This document shows positions 1-6,478 of a stretch of 12,192 bases of DNA, in pieces (the first letter of the stretch is position 1; each line of letters opens with the position of its first letter). The DNA comes from Stenotrophomonas maltophilia (GTDB taxonomy: Bacteria > Pseudomonadota > Gammaproteobacteria > Xanthomonadales > Xanthomonadaceae). The notes below the pieces were generated by a model. It saw only the letters and a program-made list of their open reading frames with translations, was not told the DNA's origin and did not search any database. The stretch is from positions 945,850 through 958,041 of the forward strand of contig DEVL01000003.1 in the NCBI GenBank assembly GCA_002363385.1, read 5' to 3'. A program made the translations under genes and the position numbers.

Positions 1-1915
1 CGCACGGATCGATGAAGCCGGTCACGAAGGTCTGCGAGGCACCGCCGTACAGGTCACCGATGGTCGGGGCGCGGAAGCCCTCTGCATAGGTGGCACGGAT
101 CAGCAGGTCGTCGATCGGACGCCACTTCAGGCCGAACTTGTTGTTGGTGGTGTCGCCGAAGGTGTTGAAGTCGGAGTAGCGGGTCGCCACATCCAGCGTC
201 AGTTCCTTGGCAAACGCCATGTCAGCCAGGATCGGCACATTCAGTTCGAGGTAGAACTCGTCAACCGTATAGCTGCCTTTGGTCGGGCCCGAAGCCAGGT
301 TGGTCGAGTCGCCCGACTGTGCGATCGCGTCCGGACGGAAGTCACCTGCTTCCTTGCGGTATTCGTAACCGACCGCGAAGCCCAGATCGCCGGCCGGAAG
401 CTCCACGATGGTGCCGGACAGGTTGGCGAAGTAGTTGTGCGTGGTGGTCTTGCCGGTCGCATGTTCCTCACGATAGAGGTACTTCTGAACGTTCGGATCG
501 TCCAGCGAGTTGGCAACCGCGCCGGTACCGAAGCCTGCAAACGGGTTCCACGGCACGCAGCCGGCGATGGCCGCACCGGTGGTCGGGTTGTAGCACTCCA
601 CCTGGCCCAGTGCGTTCAGGCGCGACGGACCGACCGCATTACGAACAGCCGGCTTGTAGAAGTTGCCGTTGTTGGTGATGTTGACGTTGTTTTCGTTGTA
701 CAGGTAGCCGGCATCCCAGTTGAAGTACCGGTCACCGATTTCGAACGCGCCTTCCAGGCCGGCGGTGAAGCGCCAGGTCGTCAGGTCGGTATCAGTGGTA
801 CGCGGAACTTCCCAGCCACGACGGCGCCAGTTGACGGCGGTGGCACCCGCGCCAGCGGTCGGGTTGAAGTAGCTCAGGGCCGACATCGGAGCACTTTCCG
901 AGGTGGACTGGAACGGGTAGCCGGCGATCTGGCGGTTCGACTCGCGGCGGGTGTAGGACATGTCGCTGACGAAGCGGATGTCGTCGGTGATGTCGAAGTT
1001 CGCGTTGACGAACAGCGAGCGGCGCTCCAGCGGCGTCAGCAGGTGCATCTGCTCCGAGGAGCGGCTGCGGTCGTCGAGGTTCTGGTCGTGGAACTGGCTG
1101 GCGCCCAGAGCGGTGCCGCCACGGTTCGGAGCCTGCCATGCACCGGTGCTGCCGGCGCGACGCCAGTTGCCCCACTGGCCGACGACCGAGTAGGAGCCGC
1201 CGTCACCGATACCCGGGTAGGCGTCCAGGCTGAAGAAGCGGTCCTTGGCCCAGACGGCCTCTTCCTTGTGGTACTCGGCACCGATGGTGACCGAGCCGCG
1301 ATCGCCGGAGAAGCCGACCAGGAAGTCAGCGCTCTGCTTCTTGCCGTCGCCCTGGCTGTACTGGCCGGTGTAGAAGTTGGCTTCAGCACCGTCGAAGTTC
1401 TTGCGGGTGATGATGTTGATCACGCCGGCCATGGCGTCGGAGCCGTAGATCGACGAAGCGCCGTCCTTCAGCACGTCGATGCGTTCGACGGCGACGGTCG
1501 GGATGGTCGAGACGTCCTGGAAGCCATCCGGCGAAATGCCCAGACGCTTGCCGTTGACCAGCACCAGCGTACGCTGCGGGCCCAGGTTGCGCAGGTCGAT
1601 GTACGAACCGCCGGCTTCCTGGTTGGAGGTCAGCGGCGACGCGCGGCTGAACGACGGGCTGCCGGCGGCAGAGATGTTCTGCAGGATGTCGGCGACCGAG
1701 CTGAAGCCCTGGTTCTGGATGTCAGCACGGGTGATGGTCAGGACCGGCTGAGCAGTTTCCACGTCAACCTGGCGGATGCGCGAACCGGTGACCGAGATGC
1801 GGTCCAGGTTGGTGGTGCCAGTGGCTTCCTGAGCGACGGCGCTACCGGTGCCGGCGGCGCTGGCGATCAGCGCGAGGACGACGGCGTCGCGCAGTTTGTT
1901 GCTGTTGCGGTTCAT
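1..1915 (-). CDS. TonB-dependent outer-membrane receptor, C-terminus outside the window
   Basis: This is a TonB-dependent receptor that imports a ligand across the outer membrane using TonB-ExbBD energy. The ATG at 1915 has a GGAGAG ribosome site a few bases upstream. Residues 1-28 look like a signal peptide (LALIASAAG core, cut after AVA). A TonB-box-like stretch, LDRISVTGSRIR, lies at about 37-48. The plug follows at about 55-175, with DLRNLGPQRTLVLVNGKR and VERIDVLKDGASSIYGSDA, both typical of the family. The remainder is beta-barrel strands with a Cys pair (C441, C453) in a probable outside loop. Only 638 codons are visible. Relatives usually have 900-1000 residues, so roughly the last third is missing from the window. 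The substrate cannot be told from this part; Xanthomonadaceae carry dozens of these, often for plant or polymer-derived nutrients. No siderophore operon or transcriptional partner is visible. Confidence 0.95.
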   Translation of the reverse strand, partial: MNRNSNKLRDAVVLALIASAAGTGSAVAQEATGTTNLDRISVTGSRIRQVDVETAQPVLTITRADIQNQGFSSVADILQNISAAGSPSFSRASPLTSNQEAGGSYIDLRNLGPQRTLVLVNGKRLGISPDGFQDVSTIPTVAVERIDVLKDGASSIYGSDAMAGVINIITRKNFDGAEANFYTGQYSQGDGKKQSADFLVGFSGDRGSVTIGAEYHKEEAVWAKDRFFSLDAYPGIGDGGSYSVVGQWGNWRRAGSTGAWQAPNRGGTALGASQFHDQNLDDRSRSSEQMHLLTPLERRSLFVNANFDITDDIRFVSDMSYTRRESNRQIAGYPFQSTSESAPMSALSYFNPTAGAGATAVNWRRRGWEVPRTTDTDLTTWRFTAGLEGAFEIGDRYFNWDAGYLYNENNVNITNNGNFYKPAVRNAVGPSRLNALGQVECYNPTTGAAIAGCVPWNPFAGFGTGAVANSLDDPNVQKYLYREEHATGKTTTHNYFANLSGTIVELPAGDLGFAVGYEYRKEAGDFRPDAIAQSGDSTNLASGPTKGSYTVDEFYLELNVPILADMAFAKELTLDVATRYSDFNTFGDTTNNKFGLKWRPIDDLLIRATYAEGFRAPTIGDLYGGASQTFVTGFIDPC

Positions 1916-2165
1916 TGGGCTCTCTCTCCAAGTTGACTTGGGTGCAACGTGTTGGGATGGGCTTCAACGCGGAGACGAAAGGCGTCTCCAATCCGTGAAG
2001 CTGACTCGATAGTAACCACGTGCAACTAAAAATTAAAGAGCCGTTAATGTTCCATGTGATCTAGGTGAAATTCGGCAAAGTCCTTGTCGCCGTAAGGGCG
2101 GAGCGATACATGGCGGCTTAATCGTCTCAATTGTTAAGAAATTTTGTTAAAAATAATTAACCCAA
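1916..2165 (-). promoter_or_regulatory. Promoter and 5' leader region of the TonB receptor
   Basis: This stretch has no gene and is clearly AT-rich compared with the rest of the window, especially 2020-2060 and 2120-2165, where TTAACA occurs twice on the minus strand. A candidate -10 box TACTAT (2009-2014) would start transcription near 2002 and give a leader of about 87 bases. The leader contains a perfect 7-bp hairpin, arms 1971-1977 and 1983-1989, loop of 5. Next to the start is an inverted repeat, CCAAGT at 1928-1933 and ACTTGG at 1936-1941, whose edge overlaps the ribosome site at 1922-1929. The AT-rich composition and hairpins are visible in the sequence. The exact promoter is a guess. 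Confidence 0.45.
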
Positions 2166-2202
2166 AACGAGCCATTCGGGGGCTTGACAGGCTGACATAA
2201 CG

Positions 2203-2229
2203 AAAAAGGGCGCCCTCTGGGGCGCCCTT
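2203..2229 (-). terminator. Rho-independent terminator of the outer-membrane protein gene
   Basis: A perfect 10-bp stem, AAGGGCGCCC (2206-2215) paired with GGGCGCCCTT (2220-2229), has a 4-base loop. On the minus strand it is followed by a run of five T (2207-2203). It sits 33 bases downstream of the stop of the 2263-3120 gene and separates it from the TonB receptor transcript. It has no T run on the plus strand, so it works for the minus strand. Confidence 0.9.
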
Positions 2230-2262
2230 GATGGTTGAACATTAACGCAGCCGGAACGGGCT

Positions 2263-3120
2263 TCAGAGATCCTGCTCGTAACGGACGTAGGGCACCGTGC
2301 CCTCGTCGGTGCTCTCATTGCGCGGAGCGAACGGATTCTTGCCGCGGGTCACGACGTTCTCGGCGCCTACGGTGAGCTGACCGCTCCAGGGCGTGCGCCA
2401 GGTCAAGCCGACGCCCAGGCCTTCCCACTTGCCGGGCTGCCCCGGTACGTCGACCACGCGGCCGATGATGTTGCCGCTGAAATTGCCGTAGCCGGCACCG
2501 ATGGTGAGGCTCTTGCTGTCCCAACGATCGACGATGGCCGGCGAGGCGTCCGCGATCGGGACCAGACGCGCCTTGGCATAGGTGCCGCCGATCGATACGA
2601 AGCCTTCGCGGCCGATGTTCTTCTGCCCGAAGACGGTCAGATCGTTCTGCTCGGCACGCAGCGACGGCGATTTGTTCGGGCCGGCCAGCCAGGCTGGGAG
2701 GGTGTCACGGCCGCTGCCGGCGGTGATGCCCACGCGCCCACCGGGACGGTTGAAGGCGGCCGTGCCGCTGACCCGACGGCTGAGCGTGTTGTCTTCTTCA
2801 TCGCCCAGGGTGGCCAGCATGCAATGACTGGCCAACCCGCTGATGCTGGTGCCGCGGCTGCTGTTGCACAGCAGGCCGAGCGAATCACCGGACGACAGCC
2901 CGAAGGCCGCATCCAGTGAACTGCGCCCGAAGTGCCAGCGGGCACCGACTGCCTGTTCACCGGTCGGCTCCAGATACAGCAGCGCTTCGACCTTGCCGCT
3001 GCCCTTGTTCCAGACCGGCAGTACCGTGCCGTCCTGCTTGCCCTTGGCCTGCGCATGCGCGCCCGAGACCGCGCCAAGGGCGATCATCAGGGCCAGCGGT
3101 AGACGCAGAAGGGGATGCAT
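2263..3120 (-). CDS. Secreted, probably outer-membrane beta-barrel protein of unknown function
   Basis: The product has 285 residues. A clear signal peptide spans 1-23 (LLRLPLALMIALGAVSG core, AHA then cut before Q24). The mature part is built from short alternating polar and hydrophobic stretches rich in Gly and aromatic residues, such as VEALLYLEPTGEQAVGARWHF, LTIGAGYGNFSGNIIGRVVD and GLGVGLTWRT, as in outer-membrane strands. It ends in YVRYEQDL, without the classic terminal Phe. Two cysteines (C85, C100) are close enough for a periplasmic disulfide. I recognise it only as a protein of the type annotated 'hypothetical' in Xanthomonadaceae; I know no function. It has its own promoter and terminator, so it is probably monocistronic. 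A periplasmic beta protein is the main alternative. Confidence 0.8.
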   Translation of the reverse strand: MHPLLRLPLALMIALGAVSGAHAQAKGKQDGTVLPVWNKGSGKVEALLYLEPTGEQAVGARWHFGRSSLDAAFGLSSGDSLGLLCNSSRGTSISGLASHCMLATLGDEEDNTLSRRVSGTAAFNRPGGRVGITAGSGRDTLPAWLAGPNKSPSLRAEQNDLTVFGQKNIGREGFVSIGGTYAKARLVPIADASPAIVDRWDSKSLTIGAGYGNFSGNIIGRVVDVPGQPGKWEGLGVGLTWRTPWSGQLTVGAENVVTRGKNPFAPRNESTDEGTVPYVRYEQDL

Positions 3121-3203
3121 GGGAACTCTCAGACAAGCGCGGTGATGACAAGTTCCCGCAGAAGCGGGACATTGATCCTAGGGCGTTTATGATTTCTTAA
3201 CAA
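3121..3203 (-). promoter_or_regulatory. Promoter and structured leader of the beta-barrel protein gene
   Basis: On the minus strand, TTGTTA (3198-3203) and TAGGAT (3175-3180) are separated by exactly 17 bases, and each matches the sigma-70 boxes at 4 of 6 positions. Transcription would start near 3168. The resulting leader of about 48 bases can form a 6-bp hairpin (3154-3159 with 3164-3169, loop of 4). Alternatively it can form a 7-bp helix between 3151-3157 and 3121-3127, directly before the ATG at 3120. The two structures share bases and exclude each other. The boxes and complementarities are seen directly; their use is inferred. Confidence 0.5.
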
Positions 3204-3239
3204 GTCTTGGTTCTCCCCAGAACAAAACTCGTACCAAAA

Positions 3240-4136
3240 TTACTGAAGCCGTTCAGGTGCCGGCGAGGATACATCCATCTCGCGGAACAGTATGTCGAAT
3301 TCCGTCAACGGAAAGTGATACTCCCGCCCGCAGAATTCGCAGCGCACCTCGACCGCGCCGGTCGGCTCGGCGGCCGCCCGTGCTTCGTCTTCGCCCAGCG
3401 ACTGCAGCATGCCCTGGACGCGCTCGCGCGAACACGAGCACGCAAAGCGCAGCGCCTTGTCGCCCAGCAGCTCCGGGTGCTCCTCATGGAACAGGCGATG
3501 CAGCAGGTCATGACCGGGCACGTCCAGCAGTTCCTGCTTGCCCAGGGTCTCGAACAACGCGCTGGCACGCGACCAGCCATCCTGGTCGCCTTCATCGCCC
3601 GGCAGCTTCTGCAGCAACAGGCCTGCAGCGCGGGTGCCATCGGCGGCCAGCAGCAGTCGGGTCGGCAGCTGCTCGGACTGGCGGAAGTAGTCTTCGAAGG
3701 CCTCGTCCAGGCCAGCGGCACTCAGCCCGACCAGGCTCTGGTAACGCTGTGGTTCGCGCGGGTCCAGGCCGGGGTTCTCGATGGTGATCGCCAGCAGCGC
3801 ATCGTCACCCAGCGCGGTCAGATCGCGCGGGGCATCGCCACCGCCATCAGCCAGCTGGACGATGCCGCGCAGGGTGCCGGCTGCCGTGCACTCGGCGAAC
3901 AGGGTGCGCAGCGCGGTGTTGCTGCGCAGCTGGATGGACAGACGGCCATCGACCTTGGTGTGGCCGGTGAACAGCGCCGAGGCAACGCTCGCTTCGCCGA
4001 GCAGTTCGGCTGCCCCCGGCGGGTAGGCGGCGTGGGACAGGATCTCCTGCCAGGTCGCATCGAGGTGCACGTGCACGCCGCGGACGCCGGCATCGGGGAG
4101 CAGGAAACGGGCAAGGGTGTCGGTCTGGGCGGTCAT
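3240..4136 (-). CDS. hslO: Hsp33 redox-regulated holdase chaperone
   Basis: Hsp33 is a cytoplasmic chaperone that is switched on by oxidation: its zinc is lost, disulfides form, and it holds unfolding proteins during oxidative heat or bleach stress. The product has 298 residues, the normal length. The C-terminal zinc site is intact: C233-S-C235, then 30 residues, then C266-EF-C269, fitting the family rule CXC-X27-32-CXXC. The N-terminal core starts MTAQTDTLARFLLPDAGVRG, the usual Hsp33 beginning, which supports the ATG at 4136. The reading frame stays open for 74 codons further upstream, but that part would run into mtgA on the other strand. There is no clear ribosome site before the ATG. It is divergent from mtgA and followed by 119 bases before the next minus-strand gene. 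Confidence 0.97.
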   Translation of the reverse strand: MTAQTDTLARFLLPDAGVRGVHVHLDATWQEILSHAAYPPGAAELLGEASVASALFTGHTKVDGRLSIQLRSNTALRTLFAECTAAGTLRGIVQLADGGGDAPRDLTALGDDALLAITIENPGLDPREPQRYQSLVGLSAAGLDEAFEDYFRQSEQLPTRLLLAADGTRAAGLLLQKLPGDEGDQDGWSRASALFETLGKQELLDVPGHDLLHRLFHEEHPELLGDKALRFACSCSRERVQGMLQSLGEDEARAAAEPTGAVEVRCEFCGREYHFPLTEFDILFREMDVSSPAPERLQ

Positions 4137-4215
4137 CGGTTCGGTGGCTGCGCGAAAGGAGTGCCGGTTGCCGGATAATGCGCCGACAACCGTGCAAGTA
4201 AAGGATGCACCAGTA
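4137..4215. promoter_or_regulatory. Divergent promoter region of hslO and mtgA
   Basis: These 79 bases must drive both genes. On the plus strand GATAAT (4174-4179) matches 5 of 6 bases of a -10 box, but no good -35 lies upstream. On the minus strand TTTACT, 16 bases, then CATTAT (4175-4180) is a possible hslO promoter. The two -10 boxes would overlap almost completely, so only one polymerase could bind at a time. For mtgA a ribosome site AAAGGA (4200-4205) lies 10 bases before the ATG. The boxes are weak; the assignment is an inference. Confidence 0.4.
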
Positions 4216-4965
4216 ATGGGGGCAGAGCGCAGCAACCTCAAGGTCGAGCCGGACCTGGAACCGTCACCGCCGCGCCGCTGGCGCTGGAAACGCCTGATGT
4301 GGCTGCCGGTGCTGTTCGTCGGCATCAGCGTGCTGCAGGTACTGGCCCTGCGCTTCATCGACCCGCCCGTGTCCAGCGTGATGGTGTGGCGCTACGGCGA
4401 GGCCCTGGGGCAGGGCGACTGGGGCTATCGTCTGCATTACCAGTGGCGTGACCTGGACCAGATGGCACCGAGCCTGCCCATTTCGCTGGTGGCCGCCGAG
4501 GATCAGCGCTTCCCGGAGCACAATGGCTTCGACCTGCAGGCGATTGAAAAGGCGCGCGATCACAACGCGCGCGGTGGCCGCCTGCGCGGAGCCAGCACGA
4601 TCAGCCAGCAGGTCGCCAAGAACCTGTTCCTGTGGCAGGGCCGCAGTTGGATCCGGAAAGGGCTGGAAGTCTGGTACACGGTGCTGATCGAAGCGCTATG
4701 GCCCAAGTCGCGGATCCTGGAGATGTACGCCAACATCGCCGAGTTCGGGGACGGCATCTATGGCGCACAGGCGGCGTCACGGCAGTACTGGAACAAGGAC
4801 GCCTCGCGGCTGAGCCCGGCCGAAAGCGCCCGGTTGGCCGCGGTGCTGCCATCGCCGCGCCGCTACAACGCCGCCAAGCCGGGGCCCTATGTCCAGCGCC
4901 GTGCGGCGTGGATCCAGCGGCAGGCGCGCCAGCTGGGCGGGGGCGCATACCTCGATCAGGACTGA
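4216..4965 (+). CDS. mtgA: Monofunctional peptidoglycan glycosyltransferase
   Basis: This GT51 enzyme polymerises lipid II into glycan chains on the outer face of the inner membrane, without a transpeptidase domain. The product has 249 residues, the usual size. One N-terminal membrane anchor spans about 28-46 (LMWLPVLFVGISVLQVLAL) after a basic stretch (RRWRWKR), so the catalytic part faces the periplasm. Motifs in order: VAAEDQRFPEHNGFD with catalytic Glu95, RGASTISQQVAKNLFLW (125-140), RKGLEVWYTVLIEALWPKSRILEMYAN (148-172) and AEFGDGIYGAQAAS (175-188). The ATG at 4216 is chosen because AAAGGA lies 10 bases upstream and homologues begin shortly before the anchor. An in-frame ATG at 4117 would overlap the hslO start and adds no family sequence. 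The gene ends 39 bases before the glycosyltransferase start. Confidence 0.97.
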   Translation: MGAERSNLKVEPDLEPSPPRRWRWKRLMWLPVLFVGISVLQVLALRFIDPPVSSVMVWRYGEALGQGDWGYRLHYQWRDLDQMAPSLPISLVAAEDQRFPEHNGFDLQAIEKARDHNARGGRLRGASTISQQVAKNLFLWQGRSWIRKGLEVWYTVLIEALWPKSRILEMYANIAEFGDGIYGAQAASRQYWNKDASRLSPAESARLAAVLPSPRRYNAAKPGPYVQRRAAWIQRQARQLGGGAYLDQD

Positions 4966-4968
4966 GCA

Positions 4969-5005
4969 TTCATGCACGTGATTGGCTGACGCTACAATCG
5001 CGGCA
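4969..5005 (+). promoter_or_regulatory. Candidate promoter for a leaderless glycosyltransferase mRNA
   Basis: TACAAT at 4993-4998 matches a -10 box at 5 of 6 positions. It lies so close to the ATG at 5005 that transcription, expected 6-7 bases after the box, would start at or next to the A of the start codon. There is no Shine-Dalgarno sequence between box and ATG (TCGCGGC only up to the T at 4998). The best -35 is weak (TTCATG, 4969-4974, spacing 18). A leaderless mRNA is therefore plausible. Read-through from mtgA remains an alternative. Confidence 0.4.
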
Positions 5006-6024
5006 TGAACGCCCAACGCCTGACCGTCGTGGTTGCTGCCCACAATGAAGCCTTGGCCCTGCCGATGCTGCATTCACGTCTGCGCACGGTGCTCGACAGC
5101 CTGGACGGTCTCGATGCGCGGGTGCTGTACGTGGACGACGGCAGTGCCGACACGACCTGGGACGTGATGCAGGCGTTGGCGGACGCGGACGCCCGTGTCG
5201 GCGTGCTGCGGCTGTCGCGCAACTTCGGCAAGGAGGCGGCGCTGACCGCGGGGCTGGATTTTGTCGACAACGGCGCGGTGATGATTCTCGACGCCGATGG
5301 GCAGGACCCGCCGGAGCTGATTCCCGAATTTGTCGCGCTCTGGCAGCAGGGCTATGACAACGTGTATGGCACACGCCTCAAGCGCGACGGCGAGAGCTGG
5401 TTCAAACGGTCCACCGCGAAAGCGTTCTATCGGGTGATAGGTCGGTTGTCCAACACGCCGATTCCCGCCGATACCGGGGATTTCCGCCTGCTTTCCCCGC
5501 GTGCGCTGCAGGCTCTCGGCCAGCTGCGTGAACGTCACCGGTTCATGAAAGGGCTGTTCGGCTGGGTGGGCTTCCGCCGCAAGGCGCTGCCCTATCATCG
5601 CCACGCGCGGCTGGTGGGCGAGAGCAAGTTCAGCGTCTGGCGGCTGTGGAATTTCGCGCTGGAAGGCATCACCGGATTTTCGACCGCCCCGCTGCGTGCG
5701 ACCACCTACCTGGGCTTGGCTGCAGCGAGCTTCGCGTTCCTGTTCGCGCTGGTGGTCGTTCTCAAGGCCGCCCTGTACGGCGACCGCGTCGCGGGCTGGC
5801 CGACCATGATGGCGGTGATTCTGTTCCTGGGCGGCATACAGCTGATCGCACTGGGGCTGATCGGTGAATACCTGGGCCGGCTGTATGAGGAATCCAAACA
5901 GCGCCCGCTGTATCTGGTTGACACCTGGCAGGCGCCGTTCGTGGCAGACTCGGCCGTGCATCCCATCGGTGGAGAGCAGCGAGATGACCACGGTACGACA
6001 GCTGTTGGAAGGCAAGTCCCCTGA
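5005..6024 (+). CDS. GT2 glycosyltransferase, GtrB/polyprenyl-phosphate sugar transferase type
   Basis: This family-2 glycosyltransferase resembles GtrB and ArnC. Such enzymes move a sugar from a nucleotide donor to undecaprenyl phosphate on the cytoplasmic face of the inner membrane, making a lipid-linked donor for glycan or O-antigen decoration. The product has 339 residues. The N-terminal GT-A domain carries DDGS at 44-47, RNFGKEAALTAGLD at 72-85 and D96-A-D98 with GQDPP after it; GtrB proteins usually have DADLQDPP, so G99 is a variation. DTGDFRLL lies at 156-163 and RFMKGLFGWVGF at 179-190. Two membrane segments follow at about 233-253 and 268-289, then GEYLGRLYEESKQRP, a typical ending. 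The last 30 residues are a tail that overlaps the CBS gene. No GtrA flippase or GtrC partner is in view, so the sugar and acceptor cannot be named. Confidence 0.93.
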   Translation: MNAQRLTVVVAAHNEALALPMLHSRLRTVLDSLDGLDARVLYVDDGSADTTWDVMQALADADARVGVLRLSRNFGKEAALTAGLDFVDNGAVMILDADGQDPPELIPEFVALWQQGYDNVYGTRLKRDGESWFKRSTAKAFYRVIGRLSNTPIPADTGDFRLLSPRALQALGQLRERHRFMKGLFGWVGFRRKALPYHRHARLVGESKFSVWRLWNFALEGITGFSTAPLRATTYLGLAAASFAFLFALVVVLKAALYGDRVAGWPTMMAVILFLGGIQLIALGLIGEYLGRLYEESKQRPLYLVDTWQAPFVADSAVHPIGGEQRDDHGTTAVGRQVP

Positions 6025-6415
6025 GGTATTCGCCGTAGCGCCGACGTCGGCGGTGATCGACGCCATCCGGCTGATGGCCGAAAAAGGCATCGGTGCGGTC
6101 CTGGTGATGGAAGGCCGGCAACTGGTCGGCATCCTCTCCGAGCGCGATTACGCGCGCAAGATCGTCCTGCATGAGCGCTCGTCTCGCACCACCGAGGTGC
6201 GCGAGATCATGACCCCCAAGGTAGTGACGGTGGCGCCCGGCGAGCAGGTGGAACACTGCCTGCAACTGGTCACCGATTACCGCATCCGGCATCTGCCGGT
6301 GGTCGACGGCACGGGCGTGCTCGGCGTCATCTCGATCGGCGATCTGGTGAAATCGGTGATCGACGAACAGGCGCAGAAACTCGATCAGCTGCAGCAGTAC
6401 ATCGTCGCCGGTTGA
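5984..6415 (+). CDS. Two-CBS-domain protein
   Basis: The product has 143 residues and consists almost only of a Bateman pair. CBS1 spans about 8-65, with AIRLMAEKGIGAVLV and GILSERDYARKIV (49-61). CBS2 spans about 75-132, with VREIMTPKVVTVAPGEQVEHCLQLV, IRHLPVVD and GVISIGDLVKSVI (114-126). Such pairs commonly bind adenine nucleotides and regulate a partner. It has no enzymatic domain or membrane segment. The ATG at 5984 is chosen because GGAGAG lies 7 bases upstream and CBS1 begins at once. It starts 41 bases before the stop of the glycosyltransferase, in the +1 frame relative to it, so the two are co-transcribed and may be translationally coupled. A role in tuning the glycosyltransferase pathway by energy charge is my inference only. 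Confidence 0.93.
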   Translation: MTTVRQLLEGKSPEVFAVAPTSAVIDAIRLMAEKGIGAVLVMEGRQLVGILSERDYARKIVLHERSSRTTEVREIMTPKVVTVAPGEQVEHCLQLVTDYRIRHLPVVDGTGVLGVISIGDLVKSVIDEQAQKLDQLQQYIVAG

Positions 6416-6438
6416 GCGGTGGTCGATGGTGCCCGGAC

Positions 6439-6464
6439 TGCCGGCCACCGGCCGGCATCCGGCC
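6439..6464. repeat. Nested GC-rich palindromes between convergent genes
   Basis: TGCCGGCC (6439-6446) and GGCCGGCA (6450-6457) form a perfect 8-bp stem with a 3-base loop. GGCCGG (6450-6455) can instead pair with CCGGCC (6459-6464), also with a 3-base loop, so the middle arm is shared. It lies between the stops of the CBS gene and the AsmA gene, which converge here. There is no T run on either side, so it is not a classical terminator. It resembles the stem part of the short REP/SMAG repeats of Stenotrophomonas, but the GTAG head is absent. It may halt transcription or protect 3' ends. Confidence 0.55.
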
Positions 6465-6478
6465 ATGACCGGGGTTAC

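Noticed and set aside
437..1936. Open plus-strand frame of 499 codons
   Set aside because: It is antisense to the TonB receptor, which has a signal peptide, plug motifs and a ribosome site. Long antisense frames are common at this GC content, and its protein has no recognisable motif.
2184..2210. Plus-strand promoter from TTGACA at 2184
   Set aside because: No -10 box follows at a suitable distance and no plus-strand gene lies downstream.
4117..4215. 33-codon N-terminal extension of MtgA
   Set aside because: It overlaps the hslO coding start; the ATG at 4216 has a good ribosome site and normal protein length.
4137..4358. 74-codon N-terminal extension of Hsp33
   Set aside because: The extension would run through the mtgA start on the other strand and has no homology to Hsp33, whose family N-terminus begins at MTAQTDTLARF.
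5074..6132. Open minus-strand frame of 352 codons over the glycosyltransferase
   Set aside because: It mirrors the codon bias of the real gene; there is no ribosome site, membrane segment or motif.
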